A stretch of 64,000 nucleotides of DNA from Rhodospirillaceae bacterium (GTDB taxonomy: Bacteria > Pseudomonadota > Alphaproteobacteria > UBA828): positions 62,001 through 126,000 of the forward strand of contig PBVE01000023.1 in assembly GCA_002728135.1 (NCBI GenBank). The letters run 5' to 3'. A model generated the notes under the pieces. That model was not told where the DNA came from, made no database searches, and saw only the letters and a program-made list of their open reading frames with translations. The position numbers and the translations under genes were made by a program. Position 1 is the first letter of the stretch, and every line of letters starts with the position of its first letter. Shown piece by piece: positions 1 through 9,490 of this stretch.

Positions 1-500
1 ATCCGAAACCCATACCTTCCCATAAAATACGTGTAATCTTAGATATATTAGAGTTTGCATCAGGGTCAGAAGTGCCTCGTCCTACTACCAATAGCAAGGT
101 ATCCTTTCTATTGATTTTAGTTTTGCATGTAGCTTCAGCCTCTTCTATACGAGCACAGCTAGCGGCTAGAATTTTTGGGTGGATAGCCAATTCTCGGCCG
201 TAATTGATTATAAATTCCTTATTTTCTGCAATAAAATTGTTGAGTACTGAAGGTATATCATTTTTTGCATGACCTGCTGCAAAGAGCATTCCAGGAACAG
301 CTTCAACATTATTAATTCCTAAATCACGCATTTTAATAAGTTTCTCACCAATTGTTGGACTTGCAAATTCTAGAAACCCATAACCTACTTGACGATCTGG
401 AATCTTTTCTTCAATAGATCCAACAAAATTTTTAAACTCCTCTATAGCATCTGTGTCACGGCTTCCATGACCACAAATTAGGACAGCAGGTTTTTTCACT
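1..500 (-). CDS. cbiX: CbiX-family sirohydrochlorin/cobalt chelatase (partial, C-terminus outside window)
   Basis: The gene reads leftward from a GTG at 498-500 with GGAG about 10 bases upstream; the left window edge cuts it after about 166 codons. The translation opens with VLICGHGSRD and later has FAAGHAKNDIP, the two histidine motifs (H11, H77) that hold the metal in the CbiX/SirB chelatase family. A second half after about residue 115 (VVGRGTSDPDANS) looks like the start of a repeated CbiX half-domain. The family inserts cobalt (or iron) into sirohydrochlorin-type tetrapyrroles in the cytoplasm. It is divergent from cobD with only 32 bases between them. Family assignment is firm; the metal and exact substrate are inferred from the B12 context. 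Confidence 0.85.
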
Positions 501-532
501 TTTTTTGACTCCTAAACACTCTAATTGACGTT

Positions 533-1588
533 ATGCGTTTGGCACCGCATTCTCTTGTCATGGAAAATTTCGGAATTTGGCATAGCTCTAATATAATTTT
601 TATAGATTGGCTGTTTGTGCCGGGAGTTTTTGTTGTACTGATTTTGGCTCTTATACTGGATGCTATTATTGGAGATCCTAGATGGATACCTCACCCAGTT
701 AGAGGTATTGGTGTAATAATCAAATTTTTTGACTCTATTTTTAACCGTGCACATTATCCTAAACACTTTCTCAGAATTTTTGGTTTTGGTCTGGTTGTTA
801 TTATAACAATTGTTTTTATTACTGTAGGTTGGGTAATTACATTTTATACAGCTGGCATACCTTTTGGTTGGATTATAGAACTCGTCATAATTATGGTGAT
901 GATTTCCCAAAGGAGCATGATCGACCATGCATGGAGGGTGGGTCGCGCTCTGAAAAGTGAAAACCTTGAGGTAAGTAGAGAAAAAGTTGGGCATATTGTT
1001 GGACGAGATGTTGCTACGCTTGATAAGGCTGGTGTTTCTCGGGCTGCAATTGAAAGCATATCTGAAAGCTTTACAGATGGCGTTGTTGCTCCAATATTTT
1101 GGTATCTTGTAGGCGGCTTGCCTGGTCTTCTGGTTTTTAAGGCTATTAGTACACTCGACAGTATGGTGGGTTACCGTAACCCAAAATATTTGGACTTCGG
1201 CATGGCTGCCGCTAGATTTGATGATATTCTTAATTGGTTTCCTGCTAGAATAGCTGGTCCAATTATAGCTCTTGCCGCATTCTTTATTCCCAAAGCTTCT
1301 TCTATAGGGGCGTTTTATATTCTTTTCAGAGATGCTTCGAAGCATAATTCTCCTAATGCTGGCTGGGCTGAGGCTGCTATGGCAGGTGCACTTAGAATCA
1401 GATTGCTGGGTCCGCGTATGTATAAGAGTATTGAAGTTTTGGATGCTAGCTGGATCGGGGACGGTAAGAAAGAAGCTACTTTTTTTGATTTGCTCAAGGC
1501 TATTCACATCTACGCAATTTCTTGTTTCATTTTGTGGGTTGGCATTTTTATGGCTATAATTTTCATAAAACTTTTGTTGGTAAAATAA
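533..1588 (+). CDS. cobD: Adenosylcobinamide-phosphate synthase CobD/CbiB
   Basis: Integral membrane enzyme that attaches aminopropanol (phosphate) to adenosylcobyric acid. The family signature LDAIIGDPRWIPHPVRGIG lies near residues 42-60, followed by several hydrophobic segments and the conserved SESFTDGVVAPIFW region; length (351 aa) is near the family norm. The start is uncertain: 533 has no clear ribosome site, ATG at 560 (342 aa) is equally possible, and the family homology begins only around residue 30. It is the only rightward gene among the first cobalamin genes and converges on cobQ with a single base between the stop codons. A long antisense ORF across this gene is a shadow. Confidence 0.93.
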   Translation: MRLAPHSLVMENFGIWHSSNIIFIDWLFVPGVFVVLILALILDAIIGDPRWIPHPVRGIGVIIKFFDSIFNRAHYPKHFLRIFGFGLVVIITIVFITVGWVITFYTAGIPFGWIIELVIIMVMISQRSMIDHAWRVGRALKSENLEVSREKVGHIVGRDVATLDKAGVSRAAIESISESFTDGVVAPIFWYLVGGLPGLLVFKAISTLDSMVGYRNPKYLDFGMAAARFDDILNWFPARIAGPIIALAAFFIPKASSIGAFYILFRDASKHNSPNAGWAEAAMAGALRIRLLGPRMYKSIEVLDASWIGDGKKEATFFDLLKAIHIYAISCFILWVGIFMAIIFIKLLLVK

Positions 1589-1589
1589 T

Positions 1590-3098
1590 TTATCTTCCAC
1601 GAGCAATCTCCAAAATAAGATCTAAATTGAGAGATTCTTCAAGTGTATTTGCTACTTCATCTAAAGTAGATTCAATAGACTCATCCCAGTTAACTATAGT
1701 AGAGGCTATAGTCTTATTTCTTGCGAATGATTTTATCCATGCGTGTCTAAAAGTATCGTTTGCAAATGCTCCATGTATATATGTTCCAGCAACTTTACCA
1801 TTTTTAGAGATTGCACCATCCGATTTTCCATCTATATGTCTAGCCCATGGACGGGCAGTGTCGGGTCCAGATGTTTGCCCCATATGTATTTCATATCCAG
1901 ATATCTCTGTTTCAGTTTCAACATGTATTGCATTAGTTTCTGTAATTGTTTTATCTTCTTCAATGGTAGTATTGACATTGAGTAGGCCTAATCCATTTTC
2001 AACCCCAGGTGAACCTTCAATCCCTAATTTATCATTTATTATATTCCCCAAAATCTGATATCCGCCACATAAACCAAGCACTTTTCCTCCTCTACGAACA
2101 TGAGCTACTATATCAATATGCCAACCTTCTTCCTTTATGCTCTTTAAGTCTGCACGAGTAGCTTTGGAGCCTGGAATAATAATCAGGTCACAATTCCCAG
2201 GAATTGCTTTGCCAGACTCTATAAAGTTTAAAGAAATAGGCCCTTCTGCTATCAGTGGATCTAAGTCATCAAAATTTGCGATTCTTGGTAAACGGAGTAC
2301 AGCAATTTTAATCATATTATTTTTTGTTTTTTTTATTTGAGTGGGTTCTGGTATTAGGCTTGAGGAGTCCTCTTTGGGTAAAATAGAGGCATTTTTGCAC
2401 CACGGCACAACACCAATTACCGGAACTCCCGTACTTTCATGTAGGATAGAGTGTGCATTGTCAAATAAAGATATATCGCCTCGAAATTTATTTACTATAA
2501 GCCCTTTTACTTTGAGTCGGTCATTTTCTGGAAGTGTCATGCAGGTTCCGATAAGGCTTGCTATAACTCCTCCTCTTTCAATATCTCCTACAATTAAGAC
2601 TGGAACTTTGGCTGCGTTAGCAAATCCCATATTAGCTATATCATTCTTTCTGAGATTTATCTCAGATGGGCTTCCAGCTCCTTCTACTAAAACTAGATCG
2701 CTATCATTACTCATAATTTGGAAACTATTTATTACTTCATTAAGAAGGTGTTTTTTTATTAAATGATAATCATGAGCAGAGGCAGTATAGGCCAATTTTC
2801 CTTTGATTATAACTTGTGCACCAATGTCATTTTGTGGTTTGAGGAGAATTGGATTCATATTGACAGAAGGGTCTATTCTTGCAGCTTTTGCTTGAAGGGC
2901 TTGAGCTCTACCAATTTCACCACCGGCACAGACGGCGGCATTATTTGACATGTTTTGAGGTTTAAATGGGGAAACTCTCAATCCTCTATTAACAAAAGCA
3001 CGTGCCAAAGCTGCAACAAGAAATGATTTTCCAACATCAGATCCAGTTCCTTGGATCATTATTGCTGCTGTTTTACTTTGGTCTGCTTTTGTAGACAT
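1590..3098 (-). CDS. cobQ: Cobyric acid synthase CobQ
   Basis: Glutamine-dependent amidase that converts adenosylcobyrinic acid a,c-diamide to adenosylcobyric acid in four ATP-driven amidations. The N-terminal synthetase domain begins with the P-loop-like GTGSDVGKS at residues 17-25 and the SPFKPQNMSNN motif at 43-53. The C-terminal class I glutaminase-like domain has the nucleophile Cys344 in GLCGGYQ and His442 in GTYIHG. At 502 aa it is full length. It is the last gene of the leftward cobU-cobW-cobN-cobO-cobQ run, two bases after cobO, and probably shares the riboswitch upstream of cobU. Confidence 0.96.
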   Translation of the reverse strand: MSTKADQSKTAAIMIQGTGSDVGKSFLVAALARAFVNRGLRVSPFKPQNMSNNAAVCAGGEIGRAQALQAKAARIDPSVNMNPILLKPQNDIGAQVIIKGKLAYTASAHDYHLIKKHLLNEVINSFQIMSNDSDLVLVEGAGSPSEINLRKNDIANMGFANAAKVPVLIVGDIERGGVIASLIGTCMTLPENDRLKVKGLIVNKFRGDISLFDNAHSILHESTGVPVIGVVPWCKNASILPKEDSSSLIPEPTQIKKTKNNMIKIAVLRLPRIANFDDLDPLIAEGPISLNFIESGKAIPGNCDLIIIPGSKATRADLKSIKEEGWHIDIVAHVRRGGKVLGLCGGYQILGNIINDKLGIEGSPGVENGLGLLNVNTTIEEDKTITETNAIHVETETEISGYEIHMGQTSGPDTARPWARHIDGKSDGAISKNGKVAGTYIHGAFANDTFRHAWIKSFARNKTIASTIVNWDESIESTLDEVANTLEESLNLDLILEIARGR

Positions 3099-3100
3099 TA

Positions 3101-3727
3101 TTAAAATTCTATACCTTTTTGTGCTTTTACCCCAGCACGAAAAGGGTGTTTAACTTCAGTCATTTCAGTAACTAAATCTGCAGCCTCTATTAGTTCAGGT
3201 TTTGCATTTCTTCCAGTTACCAATATATGCAATGAATCTCGCCTAGCTAAAAGTGTTTTAAGAACCTGAGAAATTTCAAGATAATTATATCTCAAGACAA
3301 TATTTAATTCATCAAGAACAATCATCTCATATGTTGGATCTTTCATAAGTAATTTTGCCTGTTCCCAAGCTTCTTTTGCAGCTTTTATATCTCTTTGTCT
3401 GTCTTGGGTATCCCATGTAAAACCTTCTCCCATTACATGAATAGTGCAAAGTTCTGGAAAGGCCTCAAGAACTACCCTTTCACCTGTTTCCCATTTACCT
3501 TTCACAAATTGCACTATTCCAACGCGCATCTTATTACCAATAGCTCTACTAGCTAAGCCAAAAGCTGCTGTTGATTTACCCTTACCTTTTCCGGTATGAA
3601 CAATCAAAAGGCCTTTTTCTATATTTTTGGTTAATAAAACCTTATCTCGTGCAGCCTTCCTTTTTGCCATGCGGATTGCGTGATGTTGGTTTAGTTGATC
3701 TTCAGTCATATTATTTCGCTTTTTCAA
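3101..3727 (-). CDS. cobO: Corrinoid adenosyltransferase CobO/BtuR
   Basis: Transfers the 5'-deoxyadenosyl group of ATP to cob(I)yrinic acid a,c-diamide or other cob(I)alamin forms. The P-loop TGKGKGKSTAAFGLASRA lies at about residues 45-62 and the acidic motif MIVLDELNIVL at about 135-145, typical of the BtuR/CobO family and unrelated to the PduO enzyme encoded at 41971-42528. The start given is TTG at 3727, which overlaps the cobN stop and has AAGGGA about eight bases upstream; ATG at 3709 is the alternative and matches where homologues usually begin. The overlap suggests coupled translation with cobN. Confidence 0.94.
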   Translation of the reverse strand: MKKRNNMTEDQLNQHHAIRMAKRKAARDKVLLTKNIEKGLLIVHTGKGKGKSTAAFGLASRAIGNKMRVGIVQFVKGKWETGERVVLEAFPELCTIHVMGEGFTWDTQDRQRDIKAAKEAWEQAKLLMKDPTYEMIVLDELNIVLRYNYLEISQVLKTLLARRDSLHILVTGRNAKPELIEAADLVTEMTEVKHPFRAGVKAQKGIEF

Positions 3728-6700
3728 GGCATATTTCCCTTAGTTGGAATTTCTAGAATTTCACTTAATACCGAAGAATAATGGTTACTTCGTGGTTGCC
3801 ATAGTCCTCGATCTACAGCTTCACGAAAACGAGCAGCCATTTCTTTAAGAGCATATGGGTTAGCTCTACCAATAAATTCACGAACATCATTATCTTCAAA
3901 ATATGCTTCAAATAATTGATCAAAATGATAATTTTTTACTGCGTTTGTTGTTGCAGCAAATGCAAACAAGTAATCAAGTGTGGCTGCAATCTCAAATGCT
4001 CCCTTGTACCCGTGACGCATAACCCCCTTAATCCATTTAGGATTTGTAGCTCTACCGCGAATAACCCTGCTGATTTCTTCTTGTAGACTCCGTATCTTTG
4101 GGTTTGATGGATTACTATGATCATTATGGTATATAGAAGGAGAAACACCATTTCGAGCATGCTTCACCGCAGCTGCTAATCCCCCTTCAAATTGGTAATA
4201 ATCATCACTATCAAGAAGATCATGTTCTCGGTTGTCTTGATTTTGAACAATTGCTTGAATCTTAGTTAGGCGCTTTTCAAATAGTTTATGTTCTGCAATA
4301 CCTTCAGGATTTTTACCATAGGCCCAGCCACTCCAAGCTGTGTAAGCTTCAGCTATATCATTTTGAGTATCCCAACACCCTTCATCAATAAGAGCTTGTA
4401 ACCCAGCGCCGTATGAACCTGGCATAGAACCAAAAATACGATATCCAGCTCTTTTTATTGCAGTATCTGTGTCTAAGCCTTGAAGTTTCATGTCGGCTAC
4501 GTCGTTTTTTACTTGTGCCGCATGAGGATTTAGTGATGGAGGTTCTTTAAGTTTTGCAACTGCACGGGTAGCAGAATCAAAAAGTTCGATAAGACTTGGG
4601 AAAGCATCACGAAAAAAACCTGATATACGAAGGGTTACATCTACTCTGGGTCTATCAAGTAAATCTGTAGAGATGATTTCAAAACCTGATACACGTCCAG
4701 TTGCAATGTCCCAAGTTGGTCTAGTTCCAATTAAAGCTAATGCTTGTGCTATATCATCTCCTCCGGTTCTCATACAGGCAGTGCCCCAAGCGTTAAGAGC
4801 TAATGTAAGGGGCCACTCACCATGTTCTTGAGCATATTGTTCACATAGTCTTTGTGCTGATTTCCAGCCAAGAGACCAAGCAGCTTGTGTGGGTATATTG
4901 CGTGTGTCAACAGAGTAAAAATTTCTGCCAGTAGGAAGAACCTCTGGTCTTCCCCGGCTGGGTGCCCCTGAAGGACCTGGGGGAATAAAATTGCCATTTA
5001 GTGCGTCTATAATACCCTTAATTTCAAATTCCCCGCATTGGTCAACTGCTGGACCTATACGTGTATTGATTTCATTTAAAACAGCTTTTGTTTTATTCCA
5101 TGAAATTTTTGGTTTAGACTGACCAGAAATTAGTTCTAAAGCGAATTTCTCCAGCCTTTCAACGGTATCACCTATAGTTCTCCACCCCTTTAATTCCCCT
5201 AAAAAATCTAACCTTTTACCTTCCCAACTTTTAGAAAAATCACAATCTAGAGGATCAAATCCAAGTTTCAAATCATGACTAAGAGCCTGCGTTATTGATG
5301 CATCTTCCTCACGTATCCCTCTTGGAATCCTTGTGAGAGATAGGAGAAAATCATTTTTATTTTCAGTTTTTGGTGATTGCCCAAAAACATGTAATCCATC
5401 ACGTATTTGCATTTCCTTTATTTCACACAGGTAACCGTCTAGTTTTGCCAAAGCATTGATTTCGCTATCGTTGGGCAATATGCCACATTCGTGACCAAGA
5501 TTAAGTGTTTCTATTAAACTAAGAATTTGTTTGGAAATTGGTTTTAACCTACGCTCATCTAAATGATTAGCATCAAAATACTCATCAACTAAAGTTTCTA
5601 ACTCTGCGAGAGAGCCATAACTATCAGCACGCGTCATTGGTGGTGTAAGGTGATCAATTATTACAGCATGGGCTCTACGTTTAGCTTGGCTACCTTCGCC
5701 TGGATCGTTAACAATGAATGGATAAATGTTGGGAATTTCTCCCAATGCTATTTCTGGATAACAAGTTTCAGAAAGTGCCAATGATTTTCCAGGTAGCCAC
5801 TCTAAATTACCATGTTTTCCAACATGTAAAACAGCGTCTGCAGAAAATTTTTTACGTATCCAAAAATAAACAGCAAGGTATCCGTGTGGTGGAACTAATG
5901 ACGGGTCATGATAAGTCTTGACTGGGTCTATATTATAACCCCTTGCTGGTTGAATAATCACACAAAGATTCCCAAATCGCTTTATTGGTAATATAAACTT
6001 TCCTCCATTGTCGCTTTCACAAAAAAATGAATCTTTCGTTGGATCTCTCCATTGCTTAACAATGCTAGATCTAACTAGTTTAGGTAAATGGTCAAAGGAA
6101 GATTTATAGTCCTTTAGTGAAAGATATTCACAACCGTGATCTTCAATATTTTCCCTATGGTTGTTTGTAACGCCGCTTACTAAAGTATCCATCAGATCTT
6201 TACTAGATTTAGGAGCATTTTTTATATTGTAGCCATTTAATTTTAGCCTTGAAATAATCTCAATAACACTAGCTGGTGTATCTAGGCCAACACCATTTCC
6301 AATACGTCCATTTTTATTTGGGTAGTTTGCTAAAATTATAGCAATTTTTTTATTACAGTTAGATTTTATTGCAAGACGGGCCCAAGCAGCAGTATGGGCA
6401 GTAACAAAATTTATTCTATCGTCACACGCCTTGAATGAAACTATTGGTGTTTGTGTTTTTCTGTCCCAATAAGACTCAGTTTTAAAAGCTACAGCTCTAG
6501 TAAATAATCTCCCGTCTACTTCTGGTAAAGCAACATGCATTGCAATATCTCGAGGACCTAGTCCTTTTGAACTCAATTGCCAATCTTTAAAGTTATTACC
6601 AGCAAAAACTATTTGTATTACGGGTGATTTAAACTTATCCAAAGGAGATTGTTTTTTTATTTCTGGCGTTGATACAGAAAATGCACAGGCATTTATAATT

Positions 6701-7491
6701 ACAGTAGGATGGGATGACTCAAGGGCTGTTTGAACAAATCCAGAAGAAGGTGCATCTCGTAGGCTTGATACAAATATTGGTAAAGGATTCAGGTCTGAGG
6801 ATTTGAGACCCTCTATAATTTTATTTATTGGTGTCATATTCCCTGCTTGTAACAGTGCACGGTAAAAAATTATTGCTACAACAGGATTATCATTTTTCCA
6901 ATTTGAGAAAATTTTGTTTGCAACTTTCCTCTCGTCACCACTTGTAGATGGCCAATAATAACCTGCTTTCGGCAAAGGCTGGGGTTTTGAAAATGTGCCT
7001 TCATTATTTATTAAATAAGATGAAAATTCCAGAAGACCTAGGGCATTAGACTTGCCACCATGAATTAGAAAATTCCATATTAACTCAACGGTTTCTTGGG
7101 TTACGCTACTTAGAGCAGTTAAATCTGGGTCTGGTTTGTCGTCCCCGGGTATAAATGCAAGAGGCACTTGATGTAATTTACAAATTTTTACAAGGCTTTC
7201 GACACCATATGGCCAATAATTAATACCACCCAAAATTCTTATTATAACTAGTTTTGAGTGTTTTATGACTTTGTCAATCCATAGGTCTACAGAAAGATTG
7301 TGGGAGAGTTGCATCAAATTAGCTAGTCGCAAGCTAGGGGCATGTATATCTTGATCTGCGTGAGCTGTTGCCATGCATGATAGTTCTGTATCTGCAGCAC
7401 TAGCAAAAATTATATCACCAGGGGTTTGTCCAAGGTCAACAGCCTCCTTTCCATCAGAAATATGCCCAGGTTGTGCAGCTAATAAATGCAA
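3724..7491 (-). CDS. cobN: Cobaltochelatase large subunit CobN
   Basis: Large subunit (1255 aa) of the ATP-dependent aerobic cobaltochelatase that inserts cobalt into hydrogenobyrinic acid a,c-diamide, working with the AAA subunits CobS and CobT, which are not in this window. The length and the motifs HVGKHGNLEWLPGKSLALS (mid-protein), PTGRNFYSVDTRNIPT and YRIFGSMPGSYGAGLQ are those of the CobN/ChlH/BchH superfamily. CobN rather than ChlH is chosen because it lies between cobW and cobO with two-base or overlapping junctions. No frameshift or internal deletion was noticed. Confidence 0.97.
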   Translation of the reverse strand: MHLLAAQPGHISDGKEAVDLGQTPGDIIFASAADTELSCMATAHADQDIHAPSLRLANLMQLSHNLSVDLWIDKVIKHSKLVIIRILGGINYWPYGVESLVKICKLHQVPLAFIPGDDKPDPDLTALSSVTQETVELIWNFLIHGGKSNALGLLEFSSYLINNEGTFSKPQPLPKAGYYWPSTSGDERKVANKIFSNWKNDNPVVAIIFYRALLQAGNMTPINKIIEGLKSSDLNPLPIFVSSLRDAPSSGFVQTALESSHPTVIINACAFSVSTPEIKKQSPLDKFKSPVIQIVFAGNNFKDWQLSSKGLGPRDIAMHVALPEVDGRLFTRAVAFKTESYWDRKTQTPIVSFKACDDRINFVTAHTAAWARLAIKSNCNKKIAIILANYPNKNGRIGNGVGLDTPASVIEIISRLKLNGYNIKNAPKSSKDLMDTLVSGVTNNHRENIEDHGCEYLSLKDYKSSFDHLPKLVRSSIVKQWRDPTKDSFFCESDNGGKFILPIKRFGNLCVIIQPARGYNIDPVKTYHDPSLVPPHGYLAVYFWIRKKFSADAVLHVGKHGNLEWLPGKSLALSETCYPEIALGEIPNIYPFIVNDPGEGSQAKRRAHAVIIDHLTPPMTRADSYGSLAELETLVDEYFDANHLDERRLKPISKQILSLIETLNLGHECGILPNDSEINALAKLDGYLCEIKEMQIRDGLHVFGQSPKTENKNDFLLSLTRIPRGIREEDASITQALSHDLKLGFDPLDCDFSKSWEGKRLDFLGELKGWRTIGDTVERLEKFALELISGQSKPKISWNKTKAVLNEINTRIGPAVDQCGEFEIKGIIDALNGNFIPPGPSGAPSRGRPEVLPTGRNFYSVDTRNIPTQAAWSLGWKSAQRLCEQYAQEHGEWPLTLALNAWGTACMRTGGDDIAQALALIGTRPTWDIATGRVSGFEIISTDLLDRPRVDVTLRISGFFRDAFPSLIELFDSATRAVAKLKEPPSLNPHAAQVKNDVADMKLQGLDTDTAIKRAGYRIFGSMPGSYGAGLQALIDEGCWDTQNDIAEAYTAWSGWAYGKNPEGIAEHKLFEKRLTKIQAIVQNQDNREHDLLDSDDYYQFEGGLAAAVKHARNGVSPSIYHNDHSNPSNPKIRSLQEEISRVIRGRATNPKWIKGVMRHGYKGAFEIAATLDYLFAFAATTNAVKNYHFDQLFEAYFEDNDVREFIGRANPYALKEMAARFREAVDRGLWQPRSNHYSSVLSEILEIPTKGNMP

Positions 7492-7493
7492 GA

Positions 7494-8528
7494 TTATACT
7501 CCAAAAGCAATCTTAATTGCTTTTCGGTCTAAAGGGCTTTTTCCAATAATTACGAGTGTACTTATCCGTTTTTCATTTTCTTCCCAGTCTCTGTCGTAAT
7601 AGCGATCAATTCTTGGCCCGACAGCTTGAATAGCATGCCGCCTTTCTTTTCCATGTATATTCAGGAAACCTTTTACTCTTAATAAGTCATAATTTCGTAT
7701 TATTTCTTTAAGTTTCATTTCAAAAGACTCAATTTCATTAATAAAATCCATTTCTATGACAAAACTTTCGAATTCATCGTGTTCATGGTCATCTGAGTTG
7801 TCATGATGACTATCTCTTGATTTAAGATCTGATTCGGCTTTTGCTTCTAGGCCAAGTAATATAGATGGCGGAACATTCGCATGTTCAGCTAAAATCACAG
7901 AAACCCCGACTCTTGCTGGCTCTGTTACTATTTTGATAACTGTCTCTTGATCTTTTTTGATAAGTTGATCTGATTTATTTATTATTACCAGATCTGCACT
8001 CATAAGTTGATCTTCAAAAAGTTCTAAAATTGGACTTTCATGATCGAGCATTTCATCTGCAAGGCGCATTTTTTCAACTGTGGAAGGATTATCTGCAAAC
8101 CGCCCATCTAGCACAGCTGGTCCATCAACAACTGTAATTACACCATCCACAGTCACTTGGTGACGGATTTCAGGCCAGTTAAAAGCTGTTACTAATGGTT
8201 TTGGTAAAGCGAGGCCACTAGTTTCGATTACGATATGATCGGGTTTGTTTTTACCTTCAAGAAGAGTTTCCATAACTGGTAAAAACTCATCAGCAACTGT
8301 GCAACATATGCATCCGTTTGGGAGTTCTACAATATTGTCTTTATCGTCACAAAACTCATCACCGCAACCAGTTAAAATTTCACGATCAATTCCAATATCT
8401 CCAAATTCATTAATTATTAGGGCAATTTTTTTCCCATTTATATTATTCATTAAGTTTCTAATTAAACTTGTTTTACCAGCACCTAGGAAGCCAGTGATAA
8501 CTGTAGTGGGTATCTTTTTGACTAGCAT
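7494..8528 (-). CDS. cobW: Cobalamin biosynthesis GTPase CobW
   Basis: G3E-family P-loop GTPase (344 aa), thought to deliver cobalt to the CobN chelatase. Visible features are the Walker A GFLGAGKTSL near residue 13, the metal-binding GCICC near residue 70, a NKSD guanine-specificity motif, and a His/Asp-rich stretch around residues 240-255 (SHHDNSDDHEHDE), which is a plausible extra metal store. The C-terminal CobW_C domain includes the region around RVKGFLNIHGKERRHA. It sits two bases upstream of cobN and 124 bases after cobU. Other COG0523 members serve zinc; the gene context decides for cobalt. Confidence 0.95.
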   Translation of the reverse strand: MLVKKIPTTVITGFLGAGKTSLIRNLMNNINGKKIALIINEFGDIGIDREILTGCGDEFCDDKDNIVELPNGCICCTVADEFLPVMETLLEGKNKPDHIVIETSGLALPKPLVTAFNWPEIRHQVTVDGVITVVDGPAVLDGRFADNPSTVEKMRLADEMLDHESPILELFEDQLMSADLVIINKSDQLIKKDQETVIKIVTEPARVGVSVILAEHANVPPSILLGLEAKAESDLKSRDSHHDNSDDHEHDEFESFVIEMDFINEIESFEMKLKEIIRNYDLLRVKGFLNIHGKERRHAIQAVGPRIDRYYDRDWEENEKRISTLVIIGKSPLDRKAIKIAFGV

Positions 8529-8652
8529 TATTTATTATCCTATTTGTTTATATTAGTTCCTGTATTTTCTATAACTTTTAACATGTGGATAATTCGAATA
8601 ATTTTTAAATAATTTATATGAACTGCTATATGAGATCCTTCTAATGTAGTTT

Positions 8653-9210
8653 TTATTTTTTATATGGAGTCTTTAGAGAAATAGGTAATCCAGCACTAAT
8701 AAAAAACACGTTTTCTGCTGTTTGAGCCATAAGTTGATTTAATTTCCCAGCATAGTCACTAAACTGACGTGCTAACGCGTTCTCAGGAATAATTCCAAGA
8801 CCAACTTCATTGCTTACCATAACAATATCAACATTATTATTTGTTAGATATTGTGAGAGTTTATGGCTCTCTCTTTCTACATCTCTTCCTGCATGTATCA
8901 AGTTACTAAGCCAGATTGTTAAGCAATCAACTAGAAAAGCATTACCTGTTATATTACATTTTTTTATAGTTGTTATAATGTCAAGAGGCTCTTCAATAGT
9001 TTGCCATAGCTCATCTCGTTGCTGTCGGTGTTTATCAATACGCGAGGCCATTTCTGTATCCATTGCTTGTGCCGTAGCAATATAGATTTTATTATTTTCG
9101 CAATTTTGAAACAGTGATTCTGCGAACGCACTTTTCCCTGACCTTGAACCGCCAAGAACTAGTGTTTTTCCGCACACCTTTCTGGTGTTATTTGTTAGGT
9201 TTGGTTGCAT
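8653..9210 (-). CDS. cobP: Bifunctional adenosylcobinamide kinase / adenosylcobinamide-phosphate guanylyltransferase
   Basis: Phosphorylates adenosylcobinamide and then transfers GMP to form adenosylcobinamide-GDP. The P-loop LGGSRSGKSAFAESLF follows closely after the chosen start, and the later motifs VDCLTIWLSNLI and VSNEVGLGIIPENALAR are family signatures. I place the start at ATG 9210 (185 aa, the usual size), directly after GGAGGGAGG. The open frame extends upstream to an ATG at 9303, but those 31 codons lie inside the cobalamin riboswitch and have no counterpart in the family. First gene of the riboswitch-led cobU-cobW-cobN-cobO-cobQ run. Confidence 0.95.
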   Translation of the reverse strand: MQPNLTNNTRKVCGKTLVLGGSRSGKSAFAESLFQNCENNKIYIATAQAMDTEMASRIDKHRQQRDELWQTIEEPLDIITTIKKCNITGNAFLVDCLTIWLSNLIHAGRDVERESHKLSQYLTNNNVDIVMVSNEVGLGIIPENALARQFSDYAGKLNQLMAQTAENVFFISAGLPISLKTPYKK

Positions 9211-9227
9211 CCTCCCTCCGAGGACAT

Positions 9228-9465
9228 TTGTTACCGTTTCATTCAGGAGGTCTCCTGGCTTAGGTTCTTCAACAACATCCACCTTCCCTAACGACAAAGA
9301 CATAAATGACTAAGTCAGAAAAGTGGCTAGCCTAAAGGTTTAGTAGCTTTTAGGCATTTGGATGGTGTCTCACCACTTACAGTTGCGGGGGCAGCGCCGG
9401 ACTTGCTATCTTTGCTCACCGGCTTCCCTGTCTGAATTTTTAAGAAATCAGTTTATATCAGAGTG
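9228..9465 (-). promoter_or_regulatory. Cobalamin (B12) riboswitch upstream of cobU/cobP
   Basis: Read on the minus strand, the conserved blocks occur in canonical order: GGGAAGCCGGTGAG (9415-9428), TCCGGCGCTGCCCCCGCAA followed by CTGTAAGTGG, a variable hairpin, the CCACTT core (about 9321-9327), GGGAAGGTGG, and AAGCCAGGAGACCT (9248-9261). This is the adenosylcobalamin aptamer. After the aptamer CCTCC (9246-9250) can pair with the GGAGG ribosome site of cobP (9211-9219), which fits translational switching; no U-rich intrinsic terminator is seen. Ends are approximate. The 5' edge is next to the cobC stop, so it may lie within a longer transcript or have its own promoter. Confidence 0.95.
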
Positions 9466-9490
9466 TATTTTAAAGCTACATTAATAATGC

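Noticed and set aside
521-1606. 361-codon open frame on the minus strand opposite cobD
   Set aside because: Composition is Asn/Ser/Lys-rich with no domain pattern and it lies wholly over cobD, whose translation is clearly conserved. It is a shadow frame.
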